The notes under the pieces are model-generated. The model had not been told where the DNA came from, searched no databases, and saw only the letters and a program-made list of their open reading frames with translations. A stretch of DNA of 64,000 bases from Cyclina sinensis (taxonomy: Eukaryota; Mollusca; Bivalvia; Venerida; Veneridae). Made by a program: the position numbers and the translations under genes. Shown here piece after piece: positions 34,520-50,179 of the stretch; within the stretch, counting starts at the first letter, position 1, and each line of letters starts with the position of its first letter. The stretch covers positions 31,775,449 through 31,839,448 of the forward strand of contig JAAONU010000001.1 in assembly GCA_012932295.1 (NCBI GenBank), given 5' to 3'.

Positions 34520-36290
34520 AACTTTTTTAACGGTGTTAACTCTGTTAACTTTTCAATAAATAACCCCTTCACACAATTAAACAAGACTAAGCTCAATTAA
34601 TAAACTAAATTTTGCCAGAAAAGCAATTCAGTGACATCATCTGGGTTTCTTATTTTTTCTTCATAAGAAACGTTATACCAACTTTTGAAAATTCTAAAAA
34701 CTGTTGTGAAGTCTTTTGAAAAATGCAGGTATGAATGAAAATTCATTAAGCTTTTTTTTCCATATATTTCGAAATTCACACTTGTTCTTCAATATTTCAC
34801 TTAACTAAAAGCATTTAAAATATTTAACAAAGGTTAGTTTCTTGAAAGAAACGTTATATCGATTTACGAAGGTGTTTAAATTCTAGTCCATGTAAAGAAA
34901 AGCAGCGCAAAACATACATTGCCTTGTCTCTCAAATTAATTTTGATTGTTAACCTTAAAAGTGAAGACCTGTATTAAGGCAACGAAGCATTGAGGCTAAA
35001 GCAAATTGTGGAATTGATTACTTCTTTCACTCAAGTCAGATATATTTGCGGAAATTAAGTACTATTTTAAATGTTTTAAGCGTTTTGTGAGTTTTAATTG
35101 TTTCAACAGTTATATAACTTTATTTGCTTTATACGTAGTTAAAAGGTTATTAATTGCAGTCGAAAATGTCTTCTTTTTATATCAAGTTGTTTTCGCTTAA
35201 ACAGGATAAGAAACGTTACATAGATCACACACTATCTTTGATTGTGTCTGTTTCTTTTTTACGCATTAAATCTTTTCCTTGGTAAATGTTTTGCGTCAGA
35301 TACTCGTCAGCAGACAAGTTTAAATGACAGTAACCTTGTTTTTATATGGAAAATATTAGATCAAGTGTATGTATATAGTGTTTAAGTCACATAGTTATTC
35401 TGCTTTAGCATCTTGCTGAAAGATTATTAAGTGGTAAGCCATTACAAATACTTTTCGTGGTAAGCACGCTGTAACAGTTCGATATTTTAGGGTTTCTTTA
35501 TTTAATTTTTTTATGTTTTTTTTTACTATAGAGAAGCAGTTTCTGTAGATATTTACAGAGCACAGATAAACTGCATAAGGAACGTTACGATACCTTTATA
35601 CTAAATTATGACAATAAATCGTCTCATAAACTGTAAAAAAGTGCATTATTTAACGGTTGTCTACCTATAAGATGGATTTCGTTTATTAAGCGTTTTTTCC
35701 TTTGATATATTTGTTTAAGCTTTTAAAGTTATTCAAATGTTATAAGACTAATACATTAAAATATCGGGAAAAGATATATTTAAAGGATAACATTTACTGC
35801 TTTGACTCCAAAGTTTCATATATTTTTCAATTTAATTTGTTTTTACTTGAATATGAATAATAAAAATGAAAATTATATTTAAATAGTTTCAGATGTTGTG
35901 CCCAGTAAGGTACGTTATGACTTTTCGGTTTTAATAATGTGACGATGTCCTTTAGATTTCATGGGCCAACTTATTTAAGAATGCAGCACTTTATTGCTGT
36001 TAAACAACTGTCGAATTTAGTACGTTTTTCAGGTAGAATGAACGAGTTTTATTAAAGATATAATAATAAGAACGAGCATGAAAATTTAAAGACCGATTTT
36101 TTGCATATTCGCTGTAATATTTTCTTGCAGAAAACCAAAAGTAATAAGGTGATACTCGAAGTTAAGGATTTTACGTGTTGTTGAATTTGTTACGATTTAG
36201 AGCTCGTAGTCTTTACATACATGTATACAATAACTAAATTTAAATTTCGTAAGATTGGAGATATAACGTACCTTATCGCCTTTTTGGGTG
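34520..36290. other. AT-rich stretch with a recurring AAGRWACGTTA motif
   Basis: No gene is seen. The words AAGAAACGTTA, AAGGAACGTTA and AAGGTACGTTA recur near 34670, 34850, 35212, 35580 and 35912, and in reverse near 36268, spaced about 180 or 330-370 bp. The flanks show little other similarity. Confidence 0.5.
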
Positions 36291-36439
36291 TATATTTTTA
36301 AACAGCTGCATCTTTTAAGTAAAGCCGGTTTGGGTCCACTGAATGCTGTTTTATATTGTTCAAATGTTGTCAAAATAAAATCAGGAGAAAAAAGAGGATT
36401 TCTAATCTATCGAATTTTCAACCCTTGTTTTTTGAAATT

Positions 36440-39290
36440 GTGCCCTTTATCTAAGAATGAATGTATGGCCAATTTTAGCAACATTCAGAAATTTGACCTT
36501 AAAGGTCAAGGTCAAGTTCAGTTTAACCTTCTCTGGAGGTATTGTCTAAAAGGTAGTTATGTCCAATCATGAAGACACTACATCCATCAACAACAAAGAT
36601 ATAGCCAAGTTAAGTAATGTCAAGGTCATTTAAAGGTCAAGGTAATGCTTGAATTGTTTAACACGTTTCTTTTATTCTCAGTGTTGTTTTGTCCCTGTTT
36701 AGATCAAATCCATCAATAAATAACAAGTTTGGCTATTTTAGCAAAATGCAATAATTCGAACTTGACTGTAAAGGTCATTTAAAGGTTAAGGTCATACTTG
36801 AATAATTCAACGTGTAGGTTTTGTCATGAGCGTTGTTTTGTCCAAGTAATTAATAAAAAAGAACTAAAAATGATGTTATGGCCAATATTAGCAAAATTCA
36901 ATAATTTGATCTTGATAATCAGGGTCATTTGAAGGTCAAGGTCACAGTTGAATGATTCAATATGTAAGTTTTGTCATAAGTGTTGTTTTGTCAAAGTATA
37001 AATCAAATCAAACCATAAATAACAAAAATTTGGCTATTTTAAGGAAAATTCAATAACTTGACCTTAAATGTCAAGGTCATGGTCATACTTATAATAAATT
37101 AAAATGTCGGTTTTGTTGTTTTATCAAAGTATAAATCAAATCCATCAATAAATGACAAAGTTATGACAATTTAAGCAAAATTCAAACATTTGACCTTGAC
37201 GGTCAAGGTCATTTTTAGGTCATGGTCACATTTGAGTTAAACAACATGTCAGTTTGTCACAAGTGTTGTTTTGTCCAAGTATGAATCAATTCCAACAATA
37301 AATGACAAAGTTATGGCAAATTGTAGCAAAATTCAATAATTTGACCTTGAAGGTCAAGGTCATTTTAACGTAAAGTTGATACATGAAAGAATCATAATGT
37401 CGGATTTGTCATAAGTGTTGTTTCGTCCGACAATGAGCAAATCCATAAATAAATACAAAAGTTATGACAATCTGAGCAAAATTCAATAATTTGACCTTGA
37501 CGGTCATGGTCATTTTAAGGTAAAAGTCACACTTGAATAATATATCATGTCGGTTTTGTCATAAGTGTTGTTTTTTTCCGAGTATTATTAACATCTAACC
37601 ACAAATTACAAAATTATTGCCAGGTTTAGCAAATTCAATAATCTGACCTTGACTGTAAAGATCAAGGTCATATCTGAAAGAATCAAAATGTGGAATTTGT
37701 CATAAGTGTTGTTTTGTCCAAGTATGAATCAAATCCATAAATAAATGAGAAAGGTATGACAATTTAAACAAAATTCAATCATCTGACCTTGACGGTCAAG
37801 GTCATTTTTTAGCTATGGTCATACCTGAGTTATTCAACATGTCGGTTTTGTCATAATTGTTATTTTGTCCAAGTATGAATCAAAACCAACCAAAAACAAC
37901 AAAGTTATGACAATTTAAGCAAAATTTAATTATTTGACCTTGACGGTCATGGTAATTTTAAGGTTAAGGTCAAACTTGAATAATTTATCTTGTCAGCTTT
38001 GTCATGACTGTTTTTTTTTCCAAATCTGATTCAAATCCAACCATAAATTACAAAATTCTGGCCAGTTTTAACAAAATGCAATCATCTGACCTTGACTGTA
38101 AAGGTCACTGAAAGGTCAAGGTCAAACTTGAAATAATCATAATGTAGGATTTGTCATAAGTGTTGTTTAGTCCAAGTTTGAACCAAATGTATAAATAAAT
38201 GAGAAAGTTATGACAATTTAAGCAAAATTCAATCGTCTGACCTTGACGGTCAAGGTCATTTTTAAGCTATGGTCATACCTGAGTTATTCAACATGTCGGT
38301 TTTGTCATAAGTGTTGTTTTGTCCGAGTCTGATTCAAATGCAACCATAAATTACATAATTATGGCCAGTTTTAACAAAATTCAATGATTTGACCTTGACT
38401 GTCGAGGTCTTTTAAAAGTCAAGTCAAACTTGAAATAATCATAATGTCGTATTTGTCATAAGTGTTGTTTAGTCCAAGTTTAAACCAAATCTATAAATAA
38501 ATGAGAAAGTTCTGACAATTTAACGTAATTCAATCATCTGACCTTGATGGTCAAGGTCATTTTAAGGTCATGGTCATATCTGAGCTATTCAACATGTCGG
38601 TGTTGTCATAAGTGTTGTTTTGTCCAAGTCTGATTCAAATCCAACCATAAATAACAAAATTATGGCCAGTTTTAACAAAATTCAATGATTTGACCTTGAC
38701 TGTAAAGGTCATTGAAAGGTCAAGGTCAAACTTGAAATAATCATAATGTCGGATTTGTCATAAGTGTTGTTTAGTCCAAGTATTAATCAAATCTATAAAT
38801 AAATGAGAAAGTTATGACAATTTGAGCAAAATTAAATCATCTGACCTTGACGGTCAAAGTCATTTTAAGGTCATGGTCAAATCTGAGTTATTCAAGATGT
38901 CGGTTTTGTCATAAGTGTTTTGTCCAAGTATAAATCAAATCCAACCATAAATACTAAAGTGAAGGTCAATTTTAGCGAAATTCAATAATTTGACCTTGAA
39001 GGTGGGGGTCATTTATGAGTCAAGGTCAAGTTGAGTCTGGTTCACTTGAAGATCTTGTCCAAGTATGAAGACAATCCACCTATTAAAGATCTTGTCCAAG
39101 TATGAAGACAATCCACCTATTAATAATTAAGTTATGGGAAATTTCAGCAATATTCAATAATTTGACCTTGAAGGTGAAGGTCATATATGAGTCAAGGTCA
39201 AGTTTGGTCTGGTCTGCTTGAAGGTCTTGTCCAAAGGGTTGTTGTGTCCAAGTATGAAGATAATCCATCAAGGAATAAAAAATTTATGAT
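36440..39290. repeat. ~165 bp tandem array, about 17 copies, rich in TCAAGGTCA
   Basis: Each unit contains TTGACCTTGA, then GGTCAAGGTCATTT, then ATGTCGGTTTTGTCATAAGT, then TTGTCCAAGTATGAATCAAA and AGTTATGGCAA, with AAAATTCAATAATTTGACC leading to the next. Copies drift but the GACCTTGA / TCAAGGTCA core is the best kept part. At the right end a 46 bp segment beginning GATCTTGTCCAAGTATGAAG is directly repeated (39049-39140). No gene is seen. Confidence 0.9.
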
Positions 39291-39398
39291 CAATGTTAAA
39301 GTTTTCGGACAGGAAAGGAAACGACACCATGACTATAGCAATAACTCGATTATTTTTTCAAAAAAAGTCGAGCTAATAAAACGGATGAGTACATGAAG

Positions 39399-39464
39399 GT
39401 ACATGCCCGCGATGCACCACTTTTCCAGGGGTATCGCTTTTCCCGTGCATCTCGAGCCATGTAC
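39399..39464. other. 66 bp hairpin
   Basis: GTACATG (39399-39405) pairs with CATGTAC (39458-39464), and the inner GATGCAC (39411-39417) pairs with GTGCATC (39445-39451). The ~27 nt loop includes CTTTTCCAGGGGTATCG. The hairpin is more GC-rich than its flanks. Confidence 0.6.
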
Positions 39465-39589
39465 AGGTAAACAATCAAAATCAGCTCGATAGGTCGGCTT
39501 TGCCATATGAATAAACTACATGTATGAGAAAAAATCAGTTATCTTGAGGTTATCATTAAAAAGATATTTAAGAAATAAAAAGTGACCCC

Positions 39590-41045
39590 TTTCAAATTTT
39601 GAGTAGTATATGTAAAATATCAGTCAAAAGGCTCTATGACAGAAAGTAGAAATATTTCTTGTAAGCTATGGTGACCTTGACCCAGTGACCTCAAGCCCCA
39701 CTCATGGGTGGAGATTCATGCAAGGAACCTTATATATGTTATATCAAAGATACTGGTCTATAAATGAAGGCTCTATAAGGTAAAGTAGATAAATTTATTT
39801 TTAGCCTCAGTGACCTTTAACCTAAACAAATAATTTGATAAAGCTTGATAAAGGTCCACTAGACAATCCTTCATACCAAATTTTAAAATTCTAGGCCTTG
39901 TGTTTTCAGACAAGATTTTTAAAGATTTTCTTCTATATTGCTGTGTTCTTGTTATTGCTATGTACTTGTGACTCCTCGGGCGGGGCCAGTAGTGACTCCA
40001 GTGACATTATTTGAACAAACTTGGTAGAGGTGCACTAGACAATGCCACACACCAAATTTCAGACCTCAAGACTGAGCATTTTAGACGAGATTTTTAAAGT
40101 TTTTCATGCTTGTTGCCATCTCAACCAGAGTTGTTCATGTAATAGAATTCTTTGAACAACTTTGGTAAAGCTTCATGCAAGGAACATTCCTGCAAAGTTT
40201 TATGTCTTACACCTTGTGGTTAAGGAGATGTTAAGTCACTGTGACCTTGACCATTGAGCAAGGCACTTGTCTTGCATATGGCACACCATGTGGTCTTATC
40301 AAATATGCAAAGGCATTTCAAAATACTTCTATGCATAAGGAAGTTACAGTCCAAACAAGGTCCATATTTTTTTAACTTTGATCAGTGACTGTGACCTTTA
40401 GTCTTACACACCACACACCTCATCAAGGTTAACAAATAAAATATGCAAACCAATTTATAAAATCCTTCCATGCATGGATAAGTTATGGCCCTGCAAAGGC
40501 ATATCATTTTTTACTTTAACCAGTGTCCTTGACTTATAGACCATGGTCTTACATATGAACACCATTTAAGGTGAACAATTATGGCAAGGTATTTCAAAAC
40601 CTTCCACGCATGAAGAAGTTATGACCTGGAAAAGGTCTATAAACATTTTTTACCTTCTGTGATCTTTGAACCATTGACCTCGGTCTTACATATGACACTG
40701 TCAAGGGTTTTCAATATCCTTTCATGCATGAATGTTATGGATGTGGGAGTATATTTACGTCAGCAGTTTCCAAGGTCAAGGATATTTTTTTTTAAAGTTT
40801 CCTTAGAAATTAAGGATTGGTTAGTAGTAAAGCTGTTTTTCCTTCTAGCTGCTACAGGAAACAGTTCTGCACTGAACTCGTTTTGAATTTCACAGCTCTG
40901 AAAGCAGACAGTGTCTGGAGACGTAGAGTTAAAATACTAATGTATACCAAGCCAGCCCAAGTGGTTTTAGAGAATCAGTCAACTGTATGCAACTGTAGAT
41001 AGACGGACTGACTTGACGATCCTGCAAGCTCAATTGAGCCAACAA
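39590..41045. repeat. degenerate copy of the palindrome-bounded repeat family
   Basis: Contains TGGTGACCTTGACCCAGTGA, CCACTAGACAAT and TCATGCAAGGAAC, recurring with variation. It runs into the next copy at 41046. No gene is seen. Confidence 0.65.
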
Positions 41046-42686
41046 ACTGGCCATGATGGCCCTGGATTGCTCACCCGAGTACTTTGGCTGTAGGTTTGCT
41101 GTTAAGCAGTATTTCATTTTTTAATTGAAAATATGTAAGTGCCTACAAACCAAGTATGTAAAATATCAGTCAATAAATAAAGGCTCTATGACAGAAAGTA
41201 GAAATATCTATTATAAGCTATGGTGACCTTGACCCAGTGACCTCAAACCCTACCCATGGGTAGAGGTCAATGCAAGGAACCTCTATACTGAATATCAAAG
41301 ATATCGGTCTATAAATGAAGGCTCTATGAGGTACAGTAGATAAATCTACTTTTAGCCTCTGTGACCTTTAACCTAATCTTATAATTTGAAAAAGCTTGAT
41401 AAAGCTTGCTTTGTGCCAAATTTTAAAATTCTAGGCCTTGTGGTTTCAGACAAGAAGATTTTTAAAAGATTTTCTTCTATATTGTTATTTAAAACTTGTG
41501 ACCCCTCGGGCAGGGTAAATAGTGACTCCAGGGACATTTTTCTAACAAGCTTGGTAGAGGTCCACTAGACAATGCTGCATACCAAATATCTTAACTCTAG
41601 GCCCTGTGGTTTCTGACAAGAAGATTTTTCAAGTTTTTCCTACAAAATTCTATGTAAAACAAGTGACCCCTAGGGTGGGGCCTATTCTGACCAAGGGGCC
41701 ATGATTTGAACAGACTTGATAGAGGTCCATTAGATAATGCTGCACACCAAATATCTAAACTCTAGGCCTTGTTGTTTATGAAAAGAAGATTTTTAAAGTT
41801 TTTCCTATATAACTCTCTGTAAAACATGTGACCCTTGGGGCGGGGCCGTTTTTGACCTAGGGTCCATGACTTGAACAATCTTGGAAGAGGTCCTCTAGAC
41901 AATGCTTCATACAAAATATCTTAACTGTAAGCCTTATTGTTTCTTCTGTGAAGATTTTTAAAACCTTTTCCTATATAACCCTATGTAAAACAAGTGACCC
42001 CTGGGGCGGGGCCATTTTTGACCCAGAGGCCATGATTTTAACAAACTTGGTAGAGGTCCACTAGACAATGCTACACACCAAATATCTAAGCTCTATGCCT
42101 TACAGTTTCTGACAAGAAGATTTTTTATGATTTTCCTATATAACTCTTTGTAAAACAAGTGACCCCCCCCCCCTGGGCAGGGCCATTTTTGATCCAGAGG
42201 CCATGATTTGAACAAACTTGGTAAAGGTCCACTAGACAATGCTACATACCAAATATCTTAACTCTAGGCCTTCTTGTTTCTGACAAGAGGATTTTTAAGT
42301 TTTCCCTATATAACTATGTAAAATCAACTGACCCCTGGGGTGGGGTCAGTTTTGACCCCAGGGACATAATTTGAACAAACTTAGTAGAGGTCTACTAGAT
42401 GATGCTTCATACCAAATATCAAAGCTCCAGGCCATGTGGTTTCGTTGAAGATTTTTAAAGACCCAATTAATAAAATCTAATTTTAGCTCCAGTGAACCAG
42501 AAATGCAATGGACCAGAACCATTTGAACAATCTCGGTAGAGCTTCATGGAAGGAACATCCAGGCAAGTTTCATTAATTTTGCCCCATTGGTTTCAGAGAA
42601 GATGTCGTTCGAATGAAAAGTTGACGGATGAACGGACGGACAAAGACCGATCAGAAAAGCTCACCCTGTGCTCAGGTGAGCTAAAA
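41046..42686 (+). repeat. near-complete 1.6 kb copy of the palindrome-bounded repeat
   Basis: The left end is TGGCCATGATGGCCCT then GGATTGCTCACCCGAGTACT. The right end is ACGGATGAACGGACGGAC and the hairpin AGCTCACCCTGTGCTCAGG ending TGAGCT (42658-42682). The interior holds about six copies of a ~170 bp unit with ACAAGTGACCCCTGGGGCGG, GAGGTCCACTAGACAATGCT and AACTCTAGGCCTT. It has no coding capacity. Confidence 0.85.
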
Positions 42687-43273
42687 AAACACTGACAGAA
42701 ATAGCTGGTCAAGCTCCCCATGTAGTTCAGAAAGAAATGGATGAAAAACTATACAAAAGATTTGTGTTTTAAAACTAAATTTTAATGATTAAGACAACAT
42801 AAAAATAAAAGTCCACTGAGTATACCTTTACTCTGTTATACAAAAAAAAAAAAAAATTAAATTACCAGTAATGATTTTTTACGGAACTATTTGTGCTAGA
42901 AAGCCTGTAATATTAACTTCACCAATTGTTCTTGTGTCTTTTTTGACAGTTAAGAAATATATTCCACAACAGAGAAACAGTAAGAAAACCAATACATGTA
43001 CACAACACACAGCTATGATACTTAAATCGTGTTCATGATTTAAAAATGGATAAAATTTTCTTAGCACGCCCCTGAATTGTTATAAACAGTACAAAATGTG
43101 AGATAGTGTTAAAAATCTTGAATCAAAATGGAGATGATTGAAGGTATTTATATTGTTGTGTTCATGAGCCTAATGATTTCGAGATAATAGTCCTGAAAAC
43201 ACTGAGTAAATCCAGAATGGTCTATCACAAAATCACTTTATGTTTGATAATGATCATGCTGGATGGAAATTAA

Positions 43274-46544
<3,271 letters not shown>

Positions 46545-47100
46545 TTAATGGCTATATCATAAAAAGAAAAGAGACCTAACTTAGTACATACGACATAATT
46601 TTAAGACACATGAAACAGATCCACTAGGCAATGCTTCAAACCAAATTTCAGAAGTCTCAGCTTAAAAGCTTACATTTTTTAAAGAGCTAACCCAAGGTCT
46701 TTGTAATACATCTTGCTACCAGGGCACAAGTTGAACAATCTTGGAGGCATCCTCTAACTTATTAATATAGTGATATCACAGTATAATTAATTATCATCAA
46801 CTGTACAACAGTTGTTGTTTGAAAATAGTAGTGTTTTCAAATACAAATAATTGACAATAAGCCTGAATAACAGCAACTGATACTGTTAGATCACAATATC
46901 AAAAAGTTACCAGTTTTAGGAAGTTGTTGTTCTAATGTGTATTTATTATATTGGTTTATTTGGTATTTATTTAAACATTCATAAAGTAAACTTAACAATA
47001 CAGTGACACAGACCCCTAATTGCAACAGAAAGGTGTGATATGCAAGATCTACTATATATTAAGTTTGACAAAATGAAGCGAGATGAAAAGGTAGAGTTAA

Positions 47101-47490
47101 CTTGGCCCTATGCCAACTCGGCCCACTTTAATAAAACATATTTACTTTTTCTTATTACTTGCATGTTATCAAGGCAAGCTGTTTAAAATGAAAAAATAAG
47201 AGATATCTGGTATATAATTATGTAATTGTTAATTGTACTTATGCAAAATTAAAGTATATTAAGAAGAAATTTGTTACGTTTATCTTGCAGATTCTTTAAA
47301 AATTAATTCATTAATTTAGAACTTTGAACTTGTTTTTGCATCAATCATAATTATCACCCGATTAATCGATACGCTTAACAACCACCTTTTGATAAAATGC
47401 AGGATAAAAAAAACAAAGTTTTGAAAGAGTAATAAAACAAACCAATATATTGATAAATTTAAAAGTGGGCCGAGTTGGAATAGGGCCAAG
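47101..47490. mobile_element. 390 bp MITE in the H3.3 5' UTR intron
   Basis: The left end CTTGGCCCTATGCCAACTCG continues GCCCACTTT; the reverse complement of the right end (47462-47490) matches it over 29 bp with one mismatch. It encodes nothing and has no clear target duplication. Confidence 0.75.
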
Positions 47491-48094
47491 ACTCGGGGGC
47501 AGAGTACGTTTTAGGGACGAGCTGACCCCGATTCGATGAAAACACCAATAGTTTATATTAATGTAACACAAGAGTAGCAGGTCAATATTGGTACAATTAT
47601 CAGATTATCTATTACTCCGATGTGATTTGATCTAAGTCAAATCTAATCCACAACATATTAAAAGTTGCTGGTTACGACACAGAACATTCAACTCTGTGAA
47701 TGCCCATGGCATAGGCTGCATGACACATTAACAACTGGAAAACACATCATCTATATTTAGAAACCGGAAGTTATACTGTAATATACAAACAACCCAAATT
47801 ATCGGTCTCCGAGAGAAAGTTACAGACTCCTTTAAAGCACCGTAGTTTTTAAGTCTGACAACATGCTATGGTTAAAGGTTACGTTGGGAAAACTCAATTT
47901 CAAAGAAACAAAAAAAAATATTCGCGTCAACGCGCGAAACGACAGCCTCACAAAGACATTAAGTTTGGGTTCAATTCCTGTTATATACTGAGCACCGTTT
48001 CTTATGAAATAAACATGACGATAGTTAACCATCTTAACATGATAGGGAACGATCATTTATGTTAAAATATCTTGATATCTTAACTTTGTCTTAC

Positions 48095-48190
48095 CTTTTT
48101 ACACGCAGCTCAAAACTAGCGGGTTATTCTTTCGCAATGACTTCTGGGTGTTTCGGAAATTCACGGTTCAAGGACTGTGGAAACGTCAGA
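48095..48190 (-). other. H3.3: H3.3 5' UTR exon (right edge approximate)
   Basis: On the minus strand GTAAAAAG|GTAAGACAA is a strong donor with its last exon base at 48095. Its partner acceptor TTTTGTAG|AAG is at 46457, 11 bp before the H3.3 start codon. The transcription start cannot be read directly; the exon is assumed to begin just inside the CCAAT cluster. Confidence 0.6.
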
Positions 48191-48199
48191 TAAACAAGA

Positions 48200-48320
48200 T
48201 TGTTCATTGGACAAAAGTTGTCTGCACTCTATTGGTCAAAAATACTTTGTTTTCATTAGTCAAATAGAAGGAAGAGTCGAGTATTCATTGGTGCAATTTC
48301 TTTGTAGTTTCATTGGATAA
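48200..48320 (-). promoter_or_regulatory. H3.3 promoter with four CCAAT boxes
   Basis: ATTGG on the plus strand, CCAAT on the minus, occurs at 48206, 48231, 48287 and 48312. The two pairs have the same 25 bp internal spacing. Multiple CCAAT boxes (NF-Y sites) are usual in histone promoters. The position just upstream of the inferred 5' UTR exon fits. Confidence 0.6.
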
Positions 48321-48370
48321 AATTCTATCCGATTTTGAGACTTAGCTGTGATAGACGTTATTTTCCGTAC

Positions 48371-48410
48371 TTTCCCGCATACTTCCGTAAAAAACTTTTC
48401 GCGGGAAAAT
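48371..48410. promoter_or_regulatory. pair of E2F-like sites
   Basis: TTTCCCGC at 48371-48378 and TTTTCGCGGGAAAAT at 48396-48410. The second is a near-palindromic E2F consensus. They lie about 200-300 bp upstream of the inferred H3.3 start. Because H3.3 is normally replication-independent, they may serve another transcript. Confidence 0.35.
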
Positions 48411-48582
48411 TAAAGTGAATAGTCTCCTGATAGTCACTGGGTCAAATTCAACACAGCCATTCTGTGTTGCAAAGGAAAGAAAACTTAATATGGTGACAAA
48501 CTTCACTCCAGGGAGCGCAGTTAATCTTTCAGCCATGTGCTGAGGTCTGTACCTTTGGTCTCTGAAGCTGTTTTATTGGAAT

Positions 48583-49080
48583 TTGTATCAGCACTGGCTG
48601 GTGTGGGAGGTCGAGAAGTGTCTATGGTTTTTTCGTCGACCTATGACCTATGACACTGAAATCCACGGTGTGCCACTGTCTGAAGAAGTGGAGGTCTTTC
48701 GGGCCCAATTAGATCTTGATAGATCTAACGGTGCCTGCCTGGTTGTGGCCGTTCGAGGGAGTTCTAAACACGTTTTTAAAAACGGTCTAGCTGTGCCTAT
48801 CAGAAGTGAGGCATGCCCCTTGAACGTCCACATTAAAGAGACAAATGTGAGCTTTCGGCCGGAGACCTATGTCCAGTCTCCTCTCAAATGTTGCATGCGC
48901 CAGCGATTCGGACATATATAAAAATTTGCCCAAATGGTACCTCATATTTCAGAGCAACCTGTATTCAGGCTATTAGGAACAGGGAAAAGGTTTCCAAGCC
49001 CAAAGCAGAGGACAGGCTGAAGCAAGAGATAAAAAACGCCAAGAAGAGGAGGAAGATCGCTTATGAAATTAGTGGCTGAG
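48583..49080 (+). pseudogene. gag-like (non-LTR ORF1) fragment, frameshifted
   Basis: The frame at 48583-48921 ends with SFRPETYVQSPLKC then CMRQRFGH, matching the first zinc-knuckle context of retrotransposon gag-like proteins (YVPNPLRCxxCQRFGH). After a frameshift, the frame ending at 49079 reads CIQAIRNREKVSKPKAEDRL and then a lysine/arginine-rich tail, like the region after the last knuckle. The intermediate cysteines are missing. It is a relic with no retrotransposase partner beside it. Confidence 0.5.
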
Positions 49081-49384
49081 GGAGGCAAGTGATAGCCTAA
49101 CAAGGATAACAAGAGCACAACTGGGCGGAGAATTATATGTCCGAAGGGTGATTTTTCTAAGTATGATACATTTGTGATATAAGGGAAGAAACCTTAGGCT
49201 TTGAAATTAAATAATTTGCTTTAAATTTTCAATTTTTTGTTTTTTGGTTTATTATATATTGATTTTAAACATTTTATAATTTTAATTTTAGAGTTTCATA
49301 GATATTTATCATATCTGAATTTTAGGTTTTATAATTTGTATAAATGTCAGTCTTTCAGAAGTTATAATCTTCATGCTGTCATTC

Positions 49385-49905
49385 ATCGTTATGAAGTTAT
49401 AGTGCAGAAATATTGATTGTTTAGTTGATTACCCTGACCTTTTATGTTCTTACCCCGATATAGGGATCATGTAATCAATGATGGCAATCATCCCAAGAAG
49501 TTTGAAATCTGTATGGGAAGTAGTTGTCAACTTATACAGCAGAAATGCTTTTCGGTGTTTAGGTAATCGTTACCTTGACATCTGACCCACTGATCCTAAG
49601 TTGTATGGGGGTCATTTTCTCAATGTAATGAATCATCATATGAAGTTTGAGGTCTGTATTACAAATGGATATAAAGTTTTACAGCGGAAATAATTTTTAG
49701 TGCTTAGGTCACTTGACCTTTGACTTATCAACCCCAAAATCAATAGGGTCATTCATTCAAAATGTGCAACCCATTATATGAATTTTGAAGTCTCTATGAC
49801 AAATGGTTGTCGAGTTTATGATTTTAAACATTTAGGTCACTGTTACCTTGACCTTTGACGCACTGACCTCAAAATGTATAATGGAAAGTCAGAACAATAA
49901 GACTT
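49385..49905. repeat. ~150 bp tandem repeat, three to four copies
   Basis: TTACCTTGACCTTTGAC, CCACTGACC, AGGGTCATTC, GAAGTTTGA and ACAAATGG recur in the same order. The body resembles that of the repeat at 5040-5230. Confidence 0.65.
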
Positions 49906-50179
49906 CCCCTCGGGTTCTCATTTTCGTTAATTGATTGTGCTGTCCGTTGAAATTGATATATATATAAATTCATGCTTTTTTTCCTCTCTACTTTATGACT
50001 GAATAGGGAGGCTGTGTTTTCTGATAGTGGTTTTTTCTGATATGTGCTTTTCAGCTTTTTTTTTTCTTTTTGATAGCTTGACCCAGAAATCAGTAGTGAT
50101 CAACCTTGATTGGATTGTAGGACATGAGTAAGTTTTAATGCAGGTAGATAGAATTGGGAGCAATTTATGACCTGGAAAC

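Noticed and set aside
48342..48536. 64-residue minus-strand frame beginning MAERLTALPGVKFVTILS
   Set aside because: It overlaps the E2F-like motifs, has no recognisable domain and no supporting splice sites; it is probably chance.
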